From contig JACRMI010000187.1 of the NCBI GenBank assembly GCA_016215025.1, forward strand, positions 1 through 42,018: a DNA stretch of 42,018 nt. Reading direction: 5' to 3'. Positions within the stretch are counted from its first letter, which is position 1. Each line of letters starts with the position of its first letter. The DNA comes from Chloroflexota bacterium (GTDB taxonomy: Bacteria > Chloroflexota > Anaerolineae > UBA4142). The notes beneath the pieces are model-generated. The model had not been told where the DNA came from and did not search any database. It saw only the letters and a list, made by a program, of their open reading frames with translations. Shown here piece after piece: positions 7,674 through 15,921 of the stretch. The position numbers were made by a program, and so were the translations under genes.

Positions 7674-8971
7674 GACAATTGCTTCCAGGCTGAATCGCGC
7701 GGTGTGTGAACGGGCACAGCTTTGCCAAGCGGCGACGCGTGCCATTCCCAGTATCCTTCGTGTCCCGGTTTGGCTTCAGGTCGGTCAAGCAAATCGCGCG
7801 TGATGAGTTGATGCGCGAATTCTAATTCATCGAGCAGGGCTAGCGTACAGCCCGCATCCTTCATGCCGCCAAACGAAAGCGGATCGAGCAGAAGAATAGT
7901 GGGTACGATGCCGCGTCGGCGATAAGACGTGAGCGACGCAATCCACTTGCCATCGGCGGCGGGCGTGATGACGATGAGACTCGTGCGCTGTTTCAACGAC
8001 GATTGAAAACGTTCGAGCAAATTCTGCATCGAATGAGTGCCAGCCGAGACGCGCGCCAGTTCACGGAGAATTTGCCAGCGCTGCTGCATTCCTGGATTCG
8101 GCGGAATCCAAATCGAATTTTCTCCGGAGGCGACGAGTCCAACCGCGCGACCCAGGCGCAAACCGTGATCCGCTAAGGACGCGGCGAGAATAATGCCGTG
8201 TTCCAACGTCGATTCTTGATCTTGACCGGCTTGAGCGCGTTTTTCCAAATCGAGAAAAATCCACCAATCGCTCGTCGGCGTGCTGTCGAATAGTCGGACC
8301 GATAATTCATTGCGATGCGCGGTGCTGCGCCAATGAATCGACTGAAGGCTGTCGCCGGGGACATAATCGCGGATGCCGGAGGCAGTTACAGTGCGTTCCC
8401 AGGTTTCGACGCGGCGATTGCCTTCTCCGATGGATCGCCCTGGGGCGATTTGAATATTGGCTAGCGGAACGATCGGCGGCATCACGATCATTGTCGATGC
8501 AGTGGGATAATCGAACGAGACGGTATAGATGCCAAAGGGATCACCGGAAACCAGGGTGGTCGGACCCAGCGCAAATGTGCCGCGGCGCGAGCAAACGCCC
8601 CACACACTCCAGCGATGCTCGGCACGTTCTTCGACGCCGGTCGCTTGGCTCGCACGATAATTTGGCATGGTGGAGTGATCGATAACTTCAACCCAAAGCG
8701 CCGGAAGCAAACTAGAATTCGCAAGCGTGAATCGTTCCTCGATGCGGTCGCCGACTTGCGCCCAACCAAAGCGCATTTCGCGCGTCAGTTTTAATCCGCG
8801 TGCCAAGGCGCGCGTCCAAAGCCAACTCAGCAACCAGAGTCCGCTGAGTGCAGTGAGCAAGATCATCCATCCGCGAAATGGGGATACGATTTGGAGAATG
8901 AGGAGCAAAATACAGATGGGCGGCAATAGCCGTGCTTGGAGATGAATTCGAGAGGAAGGGAATGAGTCCAT
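7670..8971 (-). CDS. DUF58 domain protein
   Basis: A 433-residue protein with two adjacent hydrophobic segments near the N-terminus (about 17-30 and 34-52), which would anchor it in the membrane, followed by a large soluble part. The diagnostic DUF58 motif GIRDYVPGDSLQSIHWRSTA is at about 199-218. The rest of the C-terminal region has a von Willebrand A-like layout (WWIFLDLEKR, then TSLIVITPAADG). DUF58 proteins are typically encoded with MoxR AAA+ ATPases and TgpA-type transglutaminases. Here only the latter follows, with an ATGA overlap. The start at 8971 is the first ATG after an extended -10 promoter. The biochemical role is unknown. Confidence 0.88.
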   Translation of the reverse strand: MDSFPSSRIHLQARLLPPICILLLILQIVSPFRGWMILLTALSGLWLLSWLWTRALARGLKLTREMRFGWAQVGDRIEERFTLANSSLLPALWVEVIDHSTMPNYRASQATGVEERAEHRWSVWGVCSRRGTFALGPTTLVSGDPFGIYTVSFDYPTASTMIVMPPIVPLANIQIAPGRSIGEGNRRVETWERTVTASGIRDYVPGDSLQSIHWRSTAHRNELSVRLFDSTPTSDWWIFLDLEKRAQAGQDQESTLEHGIILAASLADHGLRLGRAVGLVASGENSIWIPPNPGMQQRWQILRELARVSAGTHSMQNLLERFQSSLKQRTSLIVITPAADGKWIASLTSYRRRGIVPTILLLDPLSFGGMKDAGCTLALLDELEFAHQLITRDLLDRPEAKPGHEGYWEWHASPLGKAVPVHTPRDSAWKQLS

Positions 8972-9031
8972 TTTATCGTCTCAAGAATAATCTATTGCAA
9001 AATATCCCTATGACTAGAAAGTTCTTGGACG

Positions 9032-9040
9032 ATTATATCA
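9032..9040 (-). promoter_or_regulatory. Extended -10 promoter for the DUF58-transglutaminase operon
   Basis: The minus strand reads TGATATAAT, a consensus TATAAT (9032-9037) with the TGn extension (9038-9040). No good -35 box is seen at the right distance, which extended -10 promoters can tolerate. The start would be about 9025, some 55 bases before the DUF58 ATG. Confidence 0.5.
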
Positions 9041-9106
9041 CAATGCTTGGTCGAAGTTTGCCTATTCATTTGAATTGCGTTAAAGTAAAGTCGGTGAGGT
9101 CAAGGG

Positions 9107-9966
9107 ATGCTAGCGGACAATATTTTAAAACGTTGGATCGATATTCCAGAATCGGCGGACCTGGACGATACGCGTCGCGATGTCATTGTTGAAATCGCCG
9201 TCGTGCTATTTGCGATAGGTTGGGTCATTTCGCTCATTGCCTATGGGGGTAATCTGGTCTATTTGTGGGTAGCCGCTATTCTGGAAGCAGGCGCGCTCAT
9301 CAGTTTTGTATTGCGCAACGACCAGTTGCGCTTGGCGGTGTACTTGTTCATTTGTACGTTGGTTGGCACGATTGCACTCCTCAAATGGATCGCCCCGATA
9401 GCCCCGCTCAGTTTTATTTCCCCGTTGTGATCGTCGTTGCCAGTTTGCTGGTATCCAATCTTCAAGTTTTCGGCGTTGCGACGATGGCGGCGATAGCTTG
9501 TTGGTTGATTGCTTTGGTTCAGGGCGCGAATTGGAACGATCAACAACAAGTGGTGATGCCGATTTCGTTGATCTACTTGACCGCTTTCAGCGCGTGGCTT
9601 GGCTCGCGCCAAGTCCACCTGACTTTATTGTGGCTGCAAAACTCCTACACGCGCGCACGTAATTTGCTCGACCAATTGCGCGACGAGCGTGCTTCATTAG
9701 CGCACACACTCAAGATGCTGGAAGATGCCTACGACCGCATCGCGAAGATGAATTACGCGCTGATCGAAGCGCAAAGCGTGGCGGAAGATGCGCGGCGCAT
9801 CAAAGCCGAATTCGCTGCGAACGTGAGCCACGAACTGCGGACGCCCATCAACATTATTACGGGTTTTAGTGAGACGATGGCAAACGCGCCCGAAACGTAT
9901 GTCGGTGTAACCTGGGTGCCGGCGCTGCGAAGTGACATTGAGCAAATCTATCAGAGTAGTCGCCAT
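9107..9966 (+). pseudogene. Broken sensor histidine kinase gene (frameshift plus loss of the catalytic domain)
   Basis: The first frame (9107-9430) encodes an N-terminus with several hydrophobic segments. The natural continuation (FYFPVVIVVASLLVSNLQVFG, more membrane segments, then a coiled coil) is in a different frame, so a shift equivalent to one lost base has occurred at about 9391-9415, near the run GCCCCGATAGCCCCG. The second frame continues through a HisKA phosphoacceptor motif (AANVSHELRTPINIITGFSE) and stops resembling a kinase at IEQIYQSSRH, about 9966. The HATPase domain is absent, and the sequence passes straight into part of a GH105 gene. No kinase activity is expected. The ATG at 9107 has GAGG about 9 bases upstream. 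A sequencing or assembly error could explain either break. Confidence 0.8.
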
Positions 9967-10406
9967 CAGATCATCCACAGCGCGAAACGATCCTGGCGAT
10001 TTTCAAGCGGTTGATCGAGGCGATTGTCCTAGTCCAAGATCAAACAAGTGGTGTATGGTACCAAGTCCTCGATCAAGGAAATCGCGCCGGCAATTATCTC
10101 GAAGCTTCCGGTTCATGCATGTTTTTGTACAGCATTCTCAAAGCCGTTTGCATGGGCTACCTCGGTAAAGAATATGACAGCGTTGCCCAAACGGGCTTTC
10201 AAGGAATTTTGGAAAACTTTATCCGGGTGGACGAGCAAGGCATGGTCAATCTCGACAAGACCTGCGGCGGCTGTGGCTTGGGCGGTGTGCCCTATCGCGA
10301 TGGTTCATACGAGTACTATGTCACTGAAAAAATCGTGACGAACGATTATAAAGGGGTAGGATCGTTTGTTCTCGCCAGCATCGAAATAGAGTGCCGTACT
10401 TTATAA
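9963..10406 (+). pseudogene. 3' fragment of a GH105/GH88 unsaturated rhamnogalacturonyl hydrolase
   Basis: About 147 codons in a frame different from that of the preceding kinase fragment. The motifs match the C-terminal part of YteR-type enzymes: HPQRETILAIFKRLIEAIV, QDQTSGVWYQVLD, GNYLEASGSCMFLYSILKAV, GLGGVPYRDGSYEYYV and NDYKGVGSFVLASIE. The full family is roughly 370 residues, so more than half, including the region of the catalytic Asp, is missing. There is no start codon with a ribosome site. Such enzymes hydrolyse unsaturated oligogalacturonides made by pectate lyases, which fits the four pectin genes directly downstream. It is likely non-functional. Confidence 0.85.
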
Positions 10407-10428
10407 CGCTAACTGTGTAAAGATCAAG

Positions 10429-11997
10429 ATGTCAAGCACATTCGAAAATCCCTGGGTCGCCGATCAAGGCGATGGAACCTATTGCAATCCGATTCTCTTT
10501 GCCGATTATTCCGATCCCGATGTGATTCGTGTCGGCGATAATTTTTATATGGTTGCCTCCAGCTTCAACTGCACGCCGGGTATTCCGATTCTGCGCTCGC
10601 AGGACCTGGTCAACTGGACGATCATCAATCATGTTTTTGACCGACTGCCATATCCATGTTACGATGAACCCGCGCATGGCAAAGGCGCATGGGCTCCCAG
10701 CATTCGTTACCACGCGGGCAAGTACTGGGTCTTTTTTAGCACGCCCGACGAAGGCATCTTTATGAGCACGGCGGCTGACCCAGCTCAAGCATGGTCGCCG
10801 CTCAAGTTGGTCAAGGAAGCCAAGGGCTGGATCGATCCTTGCCCATTTTGGGATGATGATGGACAGGCGTACCTCGTTCATGCGTTCGCCAAGAGTCGCG
10901 CTGGCATCAAGAGCATCCTGCACCTGTGCCGCATGAAACCGGATGGCACGGAACTGTTGGATGAGGGACGTTTAGTTTTCGATGGCACGCAAGAGCATCC
11001 AACCATCGAAGGACCAAAGCTGTACAAACATAACGGCTACTATTACATCTTTGCGCCAGCCGGTGGAGTCCGTCCGGGATGGCAAACTGTTTTGCGAGCG
11101 AAAAATGTCTCTGGTCCCTACGAAGATAAAATCGTGATGGCGCAAGGCAACACCGACATCAATGGTCCGCATCAAGGCGGCTGGGTCGAGCTTGAATCGG
11201 GCGAGGGATGGTTTGTTCATTTTCAAGATCGCGGCGCGTACGGACGGATCACGCATTTGCAGCCGGTGTGTTGGATCGACGATTGGCCTCTGATTGGCCA
11301 AGACCGTGATGGCGATAGCATCGGCGAGCCGGTTGCGATACATGCGAAACCGAATGTCGGAAAAAATTTCTCCGTTGCCGTTCCGCAAACATCGGATGAA
11401 TTTGATAGTGTTAAGCTAGGTCTGCAGTGGCAATGGCACGCCAATCCTCAGCCCGCGTGGATGTCGCTTTCTGCTAACCCAGGCAAGCTGCGTCTGTATG
11501 CGATGCCAGCGAAATCAGACTTGCTCCAAGTTCCCAATCTATTGCTCCAAAAATTTCCTGCGCCAACATTTACAGTGACATCTCGCATCACGTTTCAGCC
11601 AGAACGGGAAGGCGAGCAGGTAGGTCTTGTCATCATCGGAAAAACTTTGGCGTTCGTTGGATTGCAAAAGCAGGGAGCGAATATTCGTCTGATTCAATCC
11701 GCTCACTCGGATGCTGGGCAAGTGTTAATCGATGGCGGGCGCATTGACCGGTCCACCGGCTCTTTCTATTTGCGCGTTTCGGTTGGCGAGGGAGCAGTGT
11801 GCCGCTTTAGCTACAGCGCCGATGGTCACGTGTTCAAGACCCTGGGCGAAAAATTCCAGGCGTGTGCCGGTGTTTGGATTGGAGCCAAAGTCGGCTTGTT
11901 TTGTATCAACCCCAGTGGCACGCCCAGCCAGGGTTTTGCTGACTGTCATTGGTTTCGCGTTGCGGCGAGCGACGCATTGGAACAAATCGATGCTTAA
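10429..11997 (+). CDS. Glycoside hydrolase family 43 enzyme (beta-xylosidase/arabinofuranosidase type)
   Basis: A 522-residue enzyme without a signal peptide, so probably cytosolic and acting on imported oligosaccharides. The five-bladed propeller residues are visible: D29 in YSDPDVIRV (base), D136 in GWIDPCPF (pKa modulator) and E194 in TIEGPKLY (acid). From about residue 320 a C-terminal beta-sandwich (DEFDSVKLGLQWQWHANP) matches the Concanavalin-A-like domain of GH43 beta-xylosidases. In this pectin cluster it probably removes arabinose or xylose side chains; the exact sugar is inference. The start is 22 bases after the GH105 fragment, with only a weak ribosome site. The 3' end overlaps the pectinesterase gene by 8 bases. 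Confidence 0.93.
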   Translation: MSSTFENPWVADQGDGTYCNPILFADYSDPDVIRVGDNFYMVASSFNCTPGIPILRSQDLVNWTIINHVFDRLPYPCYDEPAHGKGAWAPSIRYHAGKYWVFFSTPDEGIFMSTAADPAQAWSPLKLVKEAKGWIDPCPFWDDDGQAYLVHAFAKSRAGIKSILHLCRMKPDGTELLDEGRLVFDGTQEHPTIEGPKLYKHNGYYYIFAPAGGVRPGWQTVLRAKNVSGPYEDKIVMAQGNTDINGPHQGGWVELESGEGWFVHFQDRGAYGRITHLQPVCWIDDWPLIGQDRDGDSIGEPVAIHAKPNVGKNFSVAVPQTSDEFDSVKLGLQWQWHANPQPAWMSLSANPGKLRLYAMPAKSDLLQVPNLLLQKFPAPTFTVTSRITFQPEREGEQVGLVIIGKTLAFVGLQKQGANIRLIQSAHSDAGQVLIDGGRIDRSTGSFYLRVSVGEGAVCRFSYSADGHVFKTLGEKFQACAGVWIGAKVGLFCINPSGTPSQGFADCHWFRVAASDALEQIDA

Positions 11998-13048
11998 TCA
12001 TAATGCGAACGCAGTTGTGTATGGCAAGTATCGTGGCAGCGAGGGCGCTATCGTCGATGGCGTGCGCTGTTTCAGTCGTGTGGCAAATGCGCTGAACGCC
12101 GCGCCGGAAAACTCGACGACACCGTTTGTCATTTTGGTCCTGAATGGTCGCTATTACGAAAAACTGGTGATCACCAAACCGTTCATTACATTGGTCGGCG
12201 AAGAGCGCGAGAAAACTATTTTGACCTACGATCATGCATCTGACACGAAAAGGCCGGACGGCACGACGTACGGAACCTTCGGCAGTGCGAGCGTCGCAGT
12301 TTTGGCGAGCGACGTGCGAATTGAAAACCTCACCATCGAAAATGGGTTCGATTATCCGGCGAATGCTGCCAAAGCTCTCGATGATCCCACGCGTTTTGCC
12401 AACCCGCAAGCGGTGGCGCTAAAGACCGATCAAGGGAGTGACCGCGCCGTTTTCAAAAATGTGACGCTCATTGGTTATCAAGACACGCTGTACGTCAACG
12501 CCGGACGAAGTTATTTCCAGCAATGTCTCATTACCGGGCATGTCGATTTTATTTTTGGCGCGGGGCAAGCTGTCTTTGATGATTGCGACATCGTGTCGCG
12601 GAATCGCGGCAAGCTAAGCGACAACGGATACATTACTGCCGCCAGCACCTTGTTGTCGAACCCCTACGGATTTCTATTCCTCCATTGTCGATTGAAAAAA
12701 GATACGCCTGCCTTACCCGATGGCACGGTTGCGCTTGGTCGTCCCTGGCATCCGACCACGCAATGGGCAGATGGCACACGTTCCGCCAACCCAGAGGCCG
12801 TGGGTTGCGTCGTGTTCAAAAATTGTTGGATGGATTCACATATCACTGCTAAAGGTTGGGAACGAATGCATGGCTGGGACAAGAATCGCAATGAAATTTG
12901 GTTTTATCCCGAAGATGCTCGCTTTTACGAGTATGGCAGTACGGGACCGGGTGCGATACAACACGCGGCACGGCGAGTCCTGTCCGACGACGAAGCGCTA
13001 AAATACACCATCGAAAATGTTCAAAGCGGATGGAATCCCCGCCAATAA
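11990..13048 (+). CDS. Pectinesterase (carbohydrate esterase family 8)
   Basis: A 352-residue enzyme that hydrolyses methyl esters of homogalacturonan. The start at 11990 overlaps the GH43 stop by 8 bases and gives a family-normal N-terminus. Visible signatures are NGRYYEKL, Q140 in QAVALKTD, Q164/D165 in YQDTLYV, the nucleophile D186 in HVDFIFG, and R251/W253 in LGRPWHP. All catalytic residues are present. There is no signal peptide or lipobox, which is unusual since most CE8 enzymes are exported; here it may act in the cytosol on imported methylated oligogalacturonides. It is followed 21 bases later by the pectate lyase gene. Confidence 0.95.
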   Translation: MLNHNANAVVYGKYRGSEGAIVDGVRCFSRVANALNAAPENSTTPFVILVLNGRYYEKLVITKPFITLVGEEREKTILTYDHASDTKRPDGTTYGTFGSASVAVLASDVRIENLTIENGFDYPANAAKALDDPTRFANPQAVALKTDQGSDRAVFKNVTLIGYQDTLYVNAGRSYFQQCLITGHVDFIFGAGQAVFDDCDIVSRNRGKLSDNGYITAASTLLSNPYGFLFLHCRLKKDTPALPDGTVALGRPWHPTTQWADGTRSANPEAVGCVVFKNCWMDSHITAKGWERMHGWDKNRNEIWFYPEDARFYEYGSTGPGAIQHAARRVLSDDEALKYTIENVQSGWNPRQ

Positions 13049-13069
13049 ATTCTCAAAGAGGAGGAAAGA

Positions 13070-14554
13070 ATGTTTCGTTCGTTGTTGCTCTGTTTGCTCG
13101 TGCTCGTAATTGTACTAACGGCATGCGCGTCGCCAACGCCAACGGTAACGCCGGTGCCGACACAAGCACCAACCGCAGTCCCAACGGTTGCGCCGACTCC
13201 AACATCTGTCCCACCAACGGCGACAAAGGCACCCCCAACTGCCACGCCAGTTCCACCGACGGCAACGTCTGTTCCGCCCACCGCAACAGCGGTGCCAAAG
13301 CGCGATCTTGGCAAAGAGACGCTCGCGCCGAACGACGGCTGGGCAGCAGAGGGAAAAGGAACGACGGGTGGCTCTGCCGCCAAGTCCGAAAATGTGTACA
13401 CGGTGCGGAATCGCAAAGAATTGATCGCCGCGCTGAACGATGGCAAGTATCCGGCCGCATCGACGACGCCGTCCAATACCGCCAAGATTATTTACGTGGA
13501 CGGCACCATCGACCTGAACGTAGACGATAGCAACAAGGCGCTCACTTGCATCGATTATCAAAAAGAGGGTTACACCATCCAAGCGTACAATGCCGCGTTC
13601 GATCCCGCCGTGTGGGGCAAGAAAGTAGTGAGCGGCACGCTCGAAACTGCGCGCGTCGCGTCACAGAAAACCCAGGATGAGCGCGTGCGAGTTCGTGTCG
13701 GCAGTAATACCACCATTGTCGGCGTCGATGCCAAGGCGACTATCAAAGGTGGCTGGTTCGACATTCGCGGCACGGCGACTGCACCGTTAAACAACATCAT
13801 CGTTCGTAACTTGACGTTTCAAGACACGTACGATTGCTTCCCGCAATGGGATCCAACCGACGGCACAGATGGCAACTGGAATTCACAATACGATATGATC
13901 TCGCTGCGCTACGTCGATCATGTCTGGATCGATCACAACACGTTCCAAGATGTCGAGACGGAGGACAGCAAAGCGCCGACGTATTTCGGTCGCCATTTTG
14001 AAATGCACGATGGCACCGTCGATATCACCAACGCCGCCGATTTGGTCACGGTCTCGTGGAATAAATTCGCGAATCACGACAAGACGATGCTGATTGGCTC
14101 GTCCGATTCAGGCAGCACGGCCGCGGGCGATAAAGGCAAGTTGCGCGTAACGCTCCATCACAATTTCTTCGACAATCTCGGTCAGCGCACACCGCGCGTT
14201 CGATTTGGCCAAGTTCATGTCTACAACAATTATTATCGCGTGATCAACAATCCCAAATACGGATACAGCTTTGGTGTTGGCATCGAGTCGCAGATTTACG
14301 CCGAGAACAACTATTTCAAGACTGATGACAAGGTCGCGCTGGACAAAGTGATCGGAAACTACAAAGGCACGATGCTGTACATCGCAAGCACGCGCGTGAA
14401 CGACCAGGACGTCGACTTGCTCGCGCTGCACAACGCCGCCAATCAAACCAAGATCGCCGACAAGGTGGCGTGGAAGCCCACGCTCGTCATCAAAGTCGAT
14501 CCTATCGCCACTGTGATTTCAACCGTCGAAAGTGGCGCAGGTCCGATCAGGTAG
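13070..14554 (+). CDS. Secreted pectate lyase (PL1 family), lipoprotein
   Basis: A 494-residue protein with a signal peptide and lipobox (VLTAC, lipidated C19), then a Pro/Thr-rich linker of TATxVPP-type repeats to about residue 76, then a right-handed beta-helix. The catalytic region has VWIDHNTF (285-292), an acidic calcium-binding stretch around QWDPTDGTDG (259-268) and R373-T-P-R-V-R378, which fits the PL1 RxPxxR motif. It would cleave polygalacturonate by beta-elimination at the cell surface, producing the unsaturated oligomers that a GH105 enzyme normally consumes. A strong AGGAGGA ribosome site precedes the ATG. This is the only clearly exported enzyme of the cluster. Confidence 0.95.
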   Translation: MFRSLLLCLLVLVIVLTACASPTPTVTPVPTQAPTAVPTVAPTPTSVPPTATKAPPTATPVPPTATSVPPTATAVPKRDLGKETLAPNDGWAAEGKGTTGGSAAKSENVYTVRNRKELIAALNDGKYPAASTTPSNTAKIIYVDGTIDLNVDDSNKALTCIDYQKEGYTIQAYNAAFDPAVWGKKVVSGTLETARVASQKTQDERVRVRVGSNTTIVGVDAKATIKGGWFDIRGTATAPLNNIIVRNLTFQDTYDCFPQWDPTDGTDGNWNSQYDMISLRYVDHVWIDHNTFQDVETEDSKAPTYFGRHFEMHDGTVDITNAADLVTVSWNKFANHDKTMLIGSSDSGSTAAGDKGKLRVTLHHNFFDNLGQRTPRVRFGQVHVYNNYYRVINNPKYGYSFGVGIESQIYAENNYFKTDDKVALDKVIGNYKGTMLYIASTRVNDQDVDLLALHNAANQTKIADKVAWKPTLVIKVDPIATVISTVESGAGPIR

Positions 14555-14563
14555 GAGATGGAA

Positions 14564-14596
14564 AGAGACCAGGATTCGCAAAGAATCCTGGTCTCT
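14564..14596 (+). terminator. Perfect 14-bp hairpin between the PL1 and GH28 genes
   Basis: Arms 14564-14577 and 14583-14596 are perfectly complementary around a 5-base loop. It starts ten bases after the pectate lyase stop codon. It is followed by A-rich rather than T-rich sequence, so it is not a standard intrinsic terminator for the plus strand. It may instead protect the upstream mRNA end or lower read-through into GH28, whose ATG lies 10 bases beyond it. Confidence 0.45.
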
Positions 14597-14605
14597 CCGA
14601 AAAAA

Positions 14606-15877
14606 ATGTCTCAAATCTATTTTAATGTCAAAGAGTTTGGCGCGATTGGCGATGGTGTGGCGCTGGATTCGCCCGCCATGCAACGCGCAATCGATGCGGC
14701 GGCGAATACCCGTGGCGGCACCGTGTTCGTCCCCGCGGGCAACTATGTCGTCGGTTCGATTTTTCTCCGCGATAACATCACGCTGCATATCGATGCGGGC
14801 GCAGTTTTACTCGGCAGCCAAAACATCGCGGATTATCCAATCGTCACGATGCGTTGGGAAGGTGTGACGCGACCTACGCACGCGCCGCTCATCGCCGGTG
14901 ATGGCTTGCGCAACATCGCCGTCACCGGGCGCGGCACCATCGACGGGCGCGGCGAAATGTGGTGGAAGCTACATCGCGCCAAAACCCTCGACGCACCCCG
15001 CCCGCGTTTGATTTCGTTTGCGAATTGCACGAACGTCTTGATCGAAGGCGTTACGTTGCTGAATTCGCCCGCCTGGACGATCAACCCGGTGCGCTGCGAA
15101 AATGTTACGATCGATAAAGTGACCATCAACAACCCAGCGGATTCGCCGAACACCGATGGCGTCAATCCCGATTCGTGTCGCAATGTTCATGTGTCGAATT
15201 GTCACATCGACGTGGGCGATGATTGCGTGACGATCAAATCGGGCATCGAGACCGAAGCGCGCGAATTGCTCGTGCCGTGCGAGAATATCACGATCACGAA
15301 TTGCACGATGGTGCATGGACACGGCGGCGTCGTGATCGGCAGCGAGATGAGCGGCGGCGTGCGCAACGTCGTCATCTCCAATTGCATTTTCGTTGGCACG
15401 GATCGTGGTATCCGCCTAAAGTCGCGGCGGGGCAGGGGCGGCATCGTCGAGGATATTCGCGTGACGAATGTGGTGATGACGGATGTGCTGTGTCCGTTCA
15501 CGATGAATCTCTATTATCACATCAACGCGCGCGGCAACAAGTATGTGTCCGACAAACAGCCGCAAGCGGTTACACAAGACACGCCAATTTTTCGACGGAT
15601 CCATTACAGCCATATCACGGCGCGCAATTCGCAATATGCGGCGGCATTTCTCTACGGCTTGCCCGAAGCGCCCATCGAAGATGTTTCATTCGACGATGTG
15701 TCGATTGCGATGGCGGACGACGCCGCGTCGGGCGAACCAGACATGGCAGACGATATTCCGGCGATGCAGCGCGCAGGATTCTTTGCGCGCAATGTCCGGC
15801 GTTTGCGGTTGCGCGACGTGCGGATTGAAAACCAAGTGGGCGAAGCGTTTGACTTTGCGAATGTTGAGCAAGCGTAG
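14606..15877 (+). CDS. Glycoside hydrolase family 28 (polygalacturonase-type)
   Basis: A 423-residue beta-helix hydrolase with no signal peptide. Catalytic signatures are NTDG (D184), the GDDC pair D205/D206, GHGG (H239) and RLK (R270, K272), the usual GH28 set. It would hydrolyse galacturonan backbones, probably exo-acting on imported oligomers given the apparent cytosolic location. The start at 14606 is chosen because homology begins at YFNVKEFGAIGDG just after it. An in-frame ATG at 14558 would place the 14564-14596 hairpin inside the coding region. No ribosome site precedes 14606, so translation may depend on coupling or on unfolding of the hairpin. It is the last gene of the pectin set. 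Confidence 0.93.
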   Translation: MSQIYFNVKEFGAIGDGVALDSPAMQRAIDAAANTRGGTVFVPAGNYVVGSIFLRDNITLHIDAGAVLLGSQNIADYPIVTMRWEGVTRPTHAPLIAGDGLRNIAVTGRGTIDGRGEMWWKLHRAKTLDAPRPRLISFANCTNVLIEGVTLLNSPAWTINPVRCENVTIDKVTINNPADSPNTDGVNPDSCRNVHVSNCHIDVGDDCVTIKSGIETEARELLVPCENITITNCTMVHGHGGVVIGSEMSGGVRNVVISNCIFVGTDRGIRLKSRRGRGGIVEDIRVTNVVMTDVLCPFTMNLYYHINARGNKYVSDKQPQAVTQDTPIFRRIHYSHITARNSQYAAAFLYGLPEAPIEDVSFDDVSIAMADDAASGEPDMADDIPAMQRAGFFARNVRRLRLRDVRIENQVGEAFDFANVEQA

Positions 15878-15885
15878 GCAAAAAA

Positions 15886-15912
15886 TGCGACGCACCTCCG
15901 AGGTGCGTCGCA
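15886..15912. terminator. Bidirectional terminator-like palindrome between GH28 and cysM
   Basis: A perfect 12-base inverted repeat (15886-15897 with 15901-15912) with a 3-base loop lies between two converging genes. On the plus strand it is followed by CGTTTCTT. On the minus strand it is followed by a T run, the complement of the A run at 15880-15885. A near-identical stem sits at the other convergent junction at 19709-19747. Confidence 0.7.
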
Positions 15913-15921
15913 CGTTTCTTG

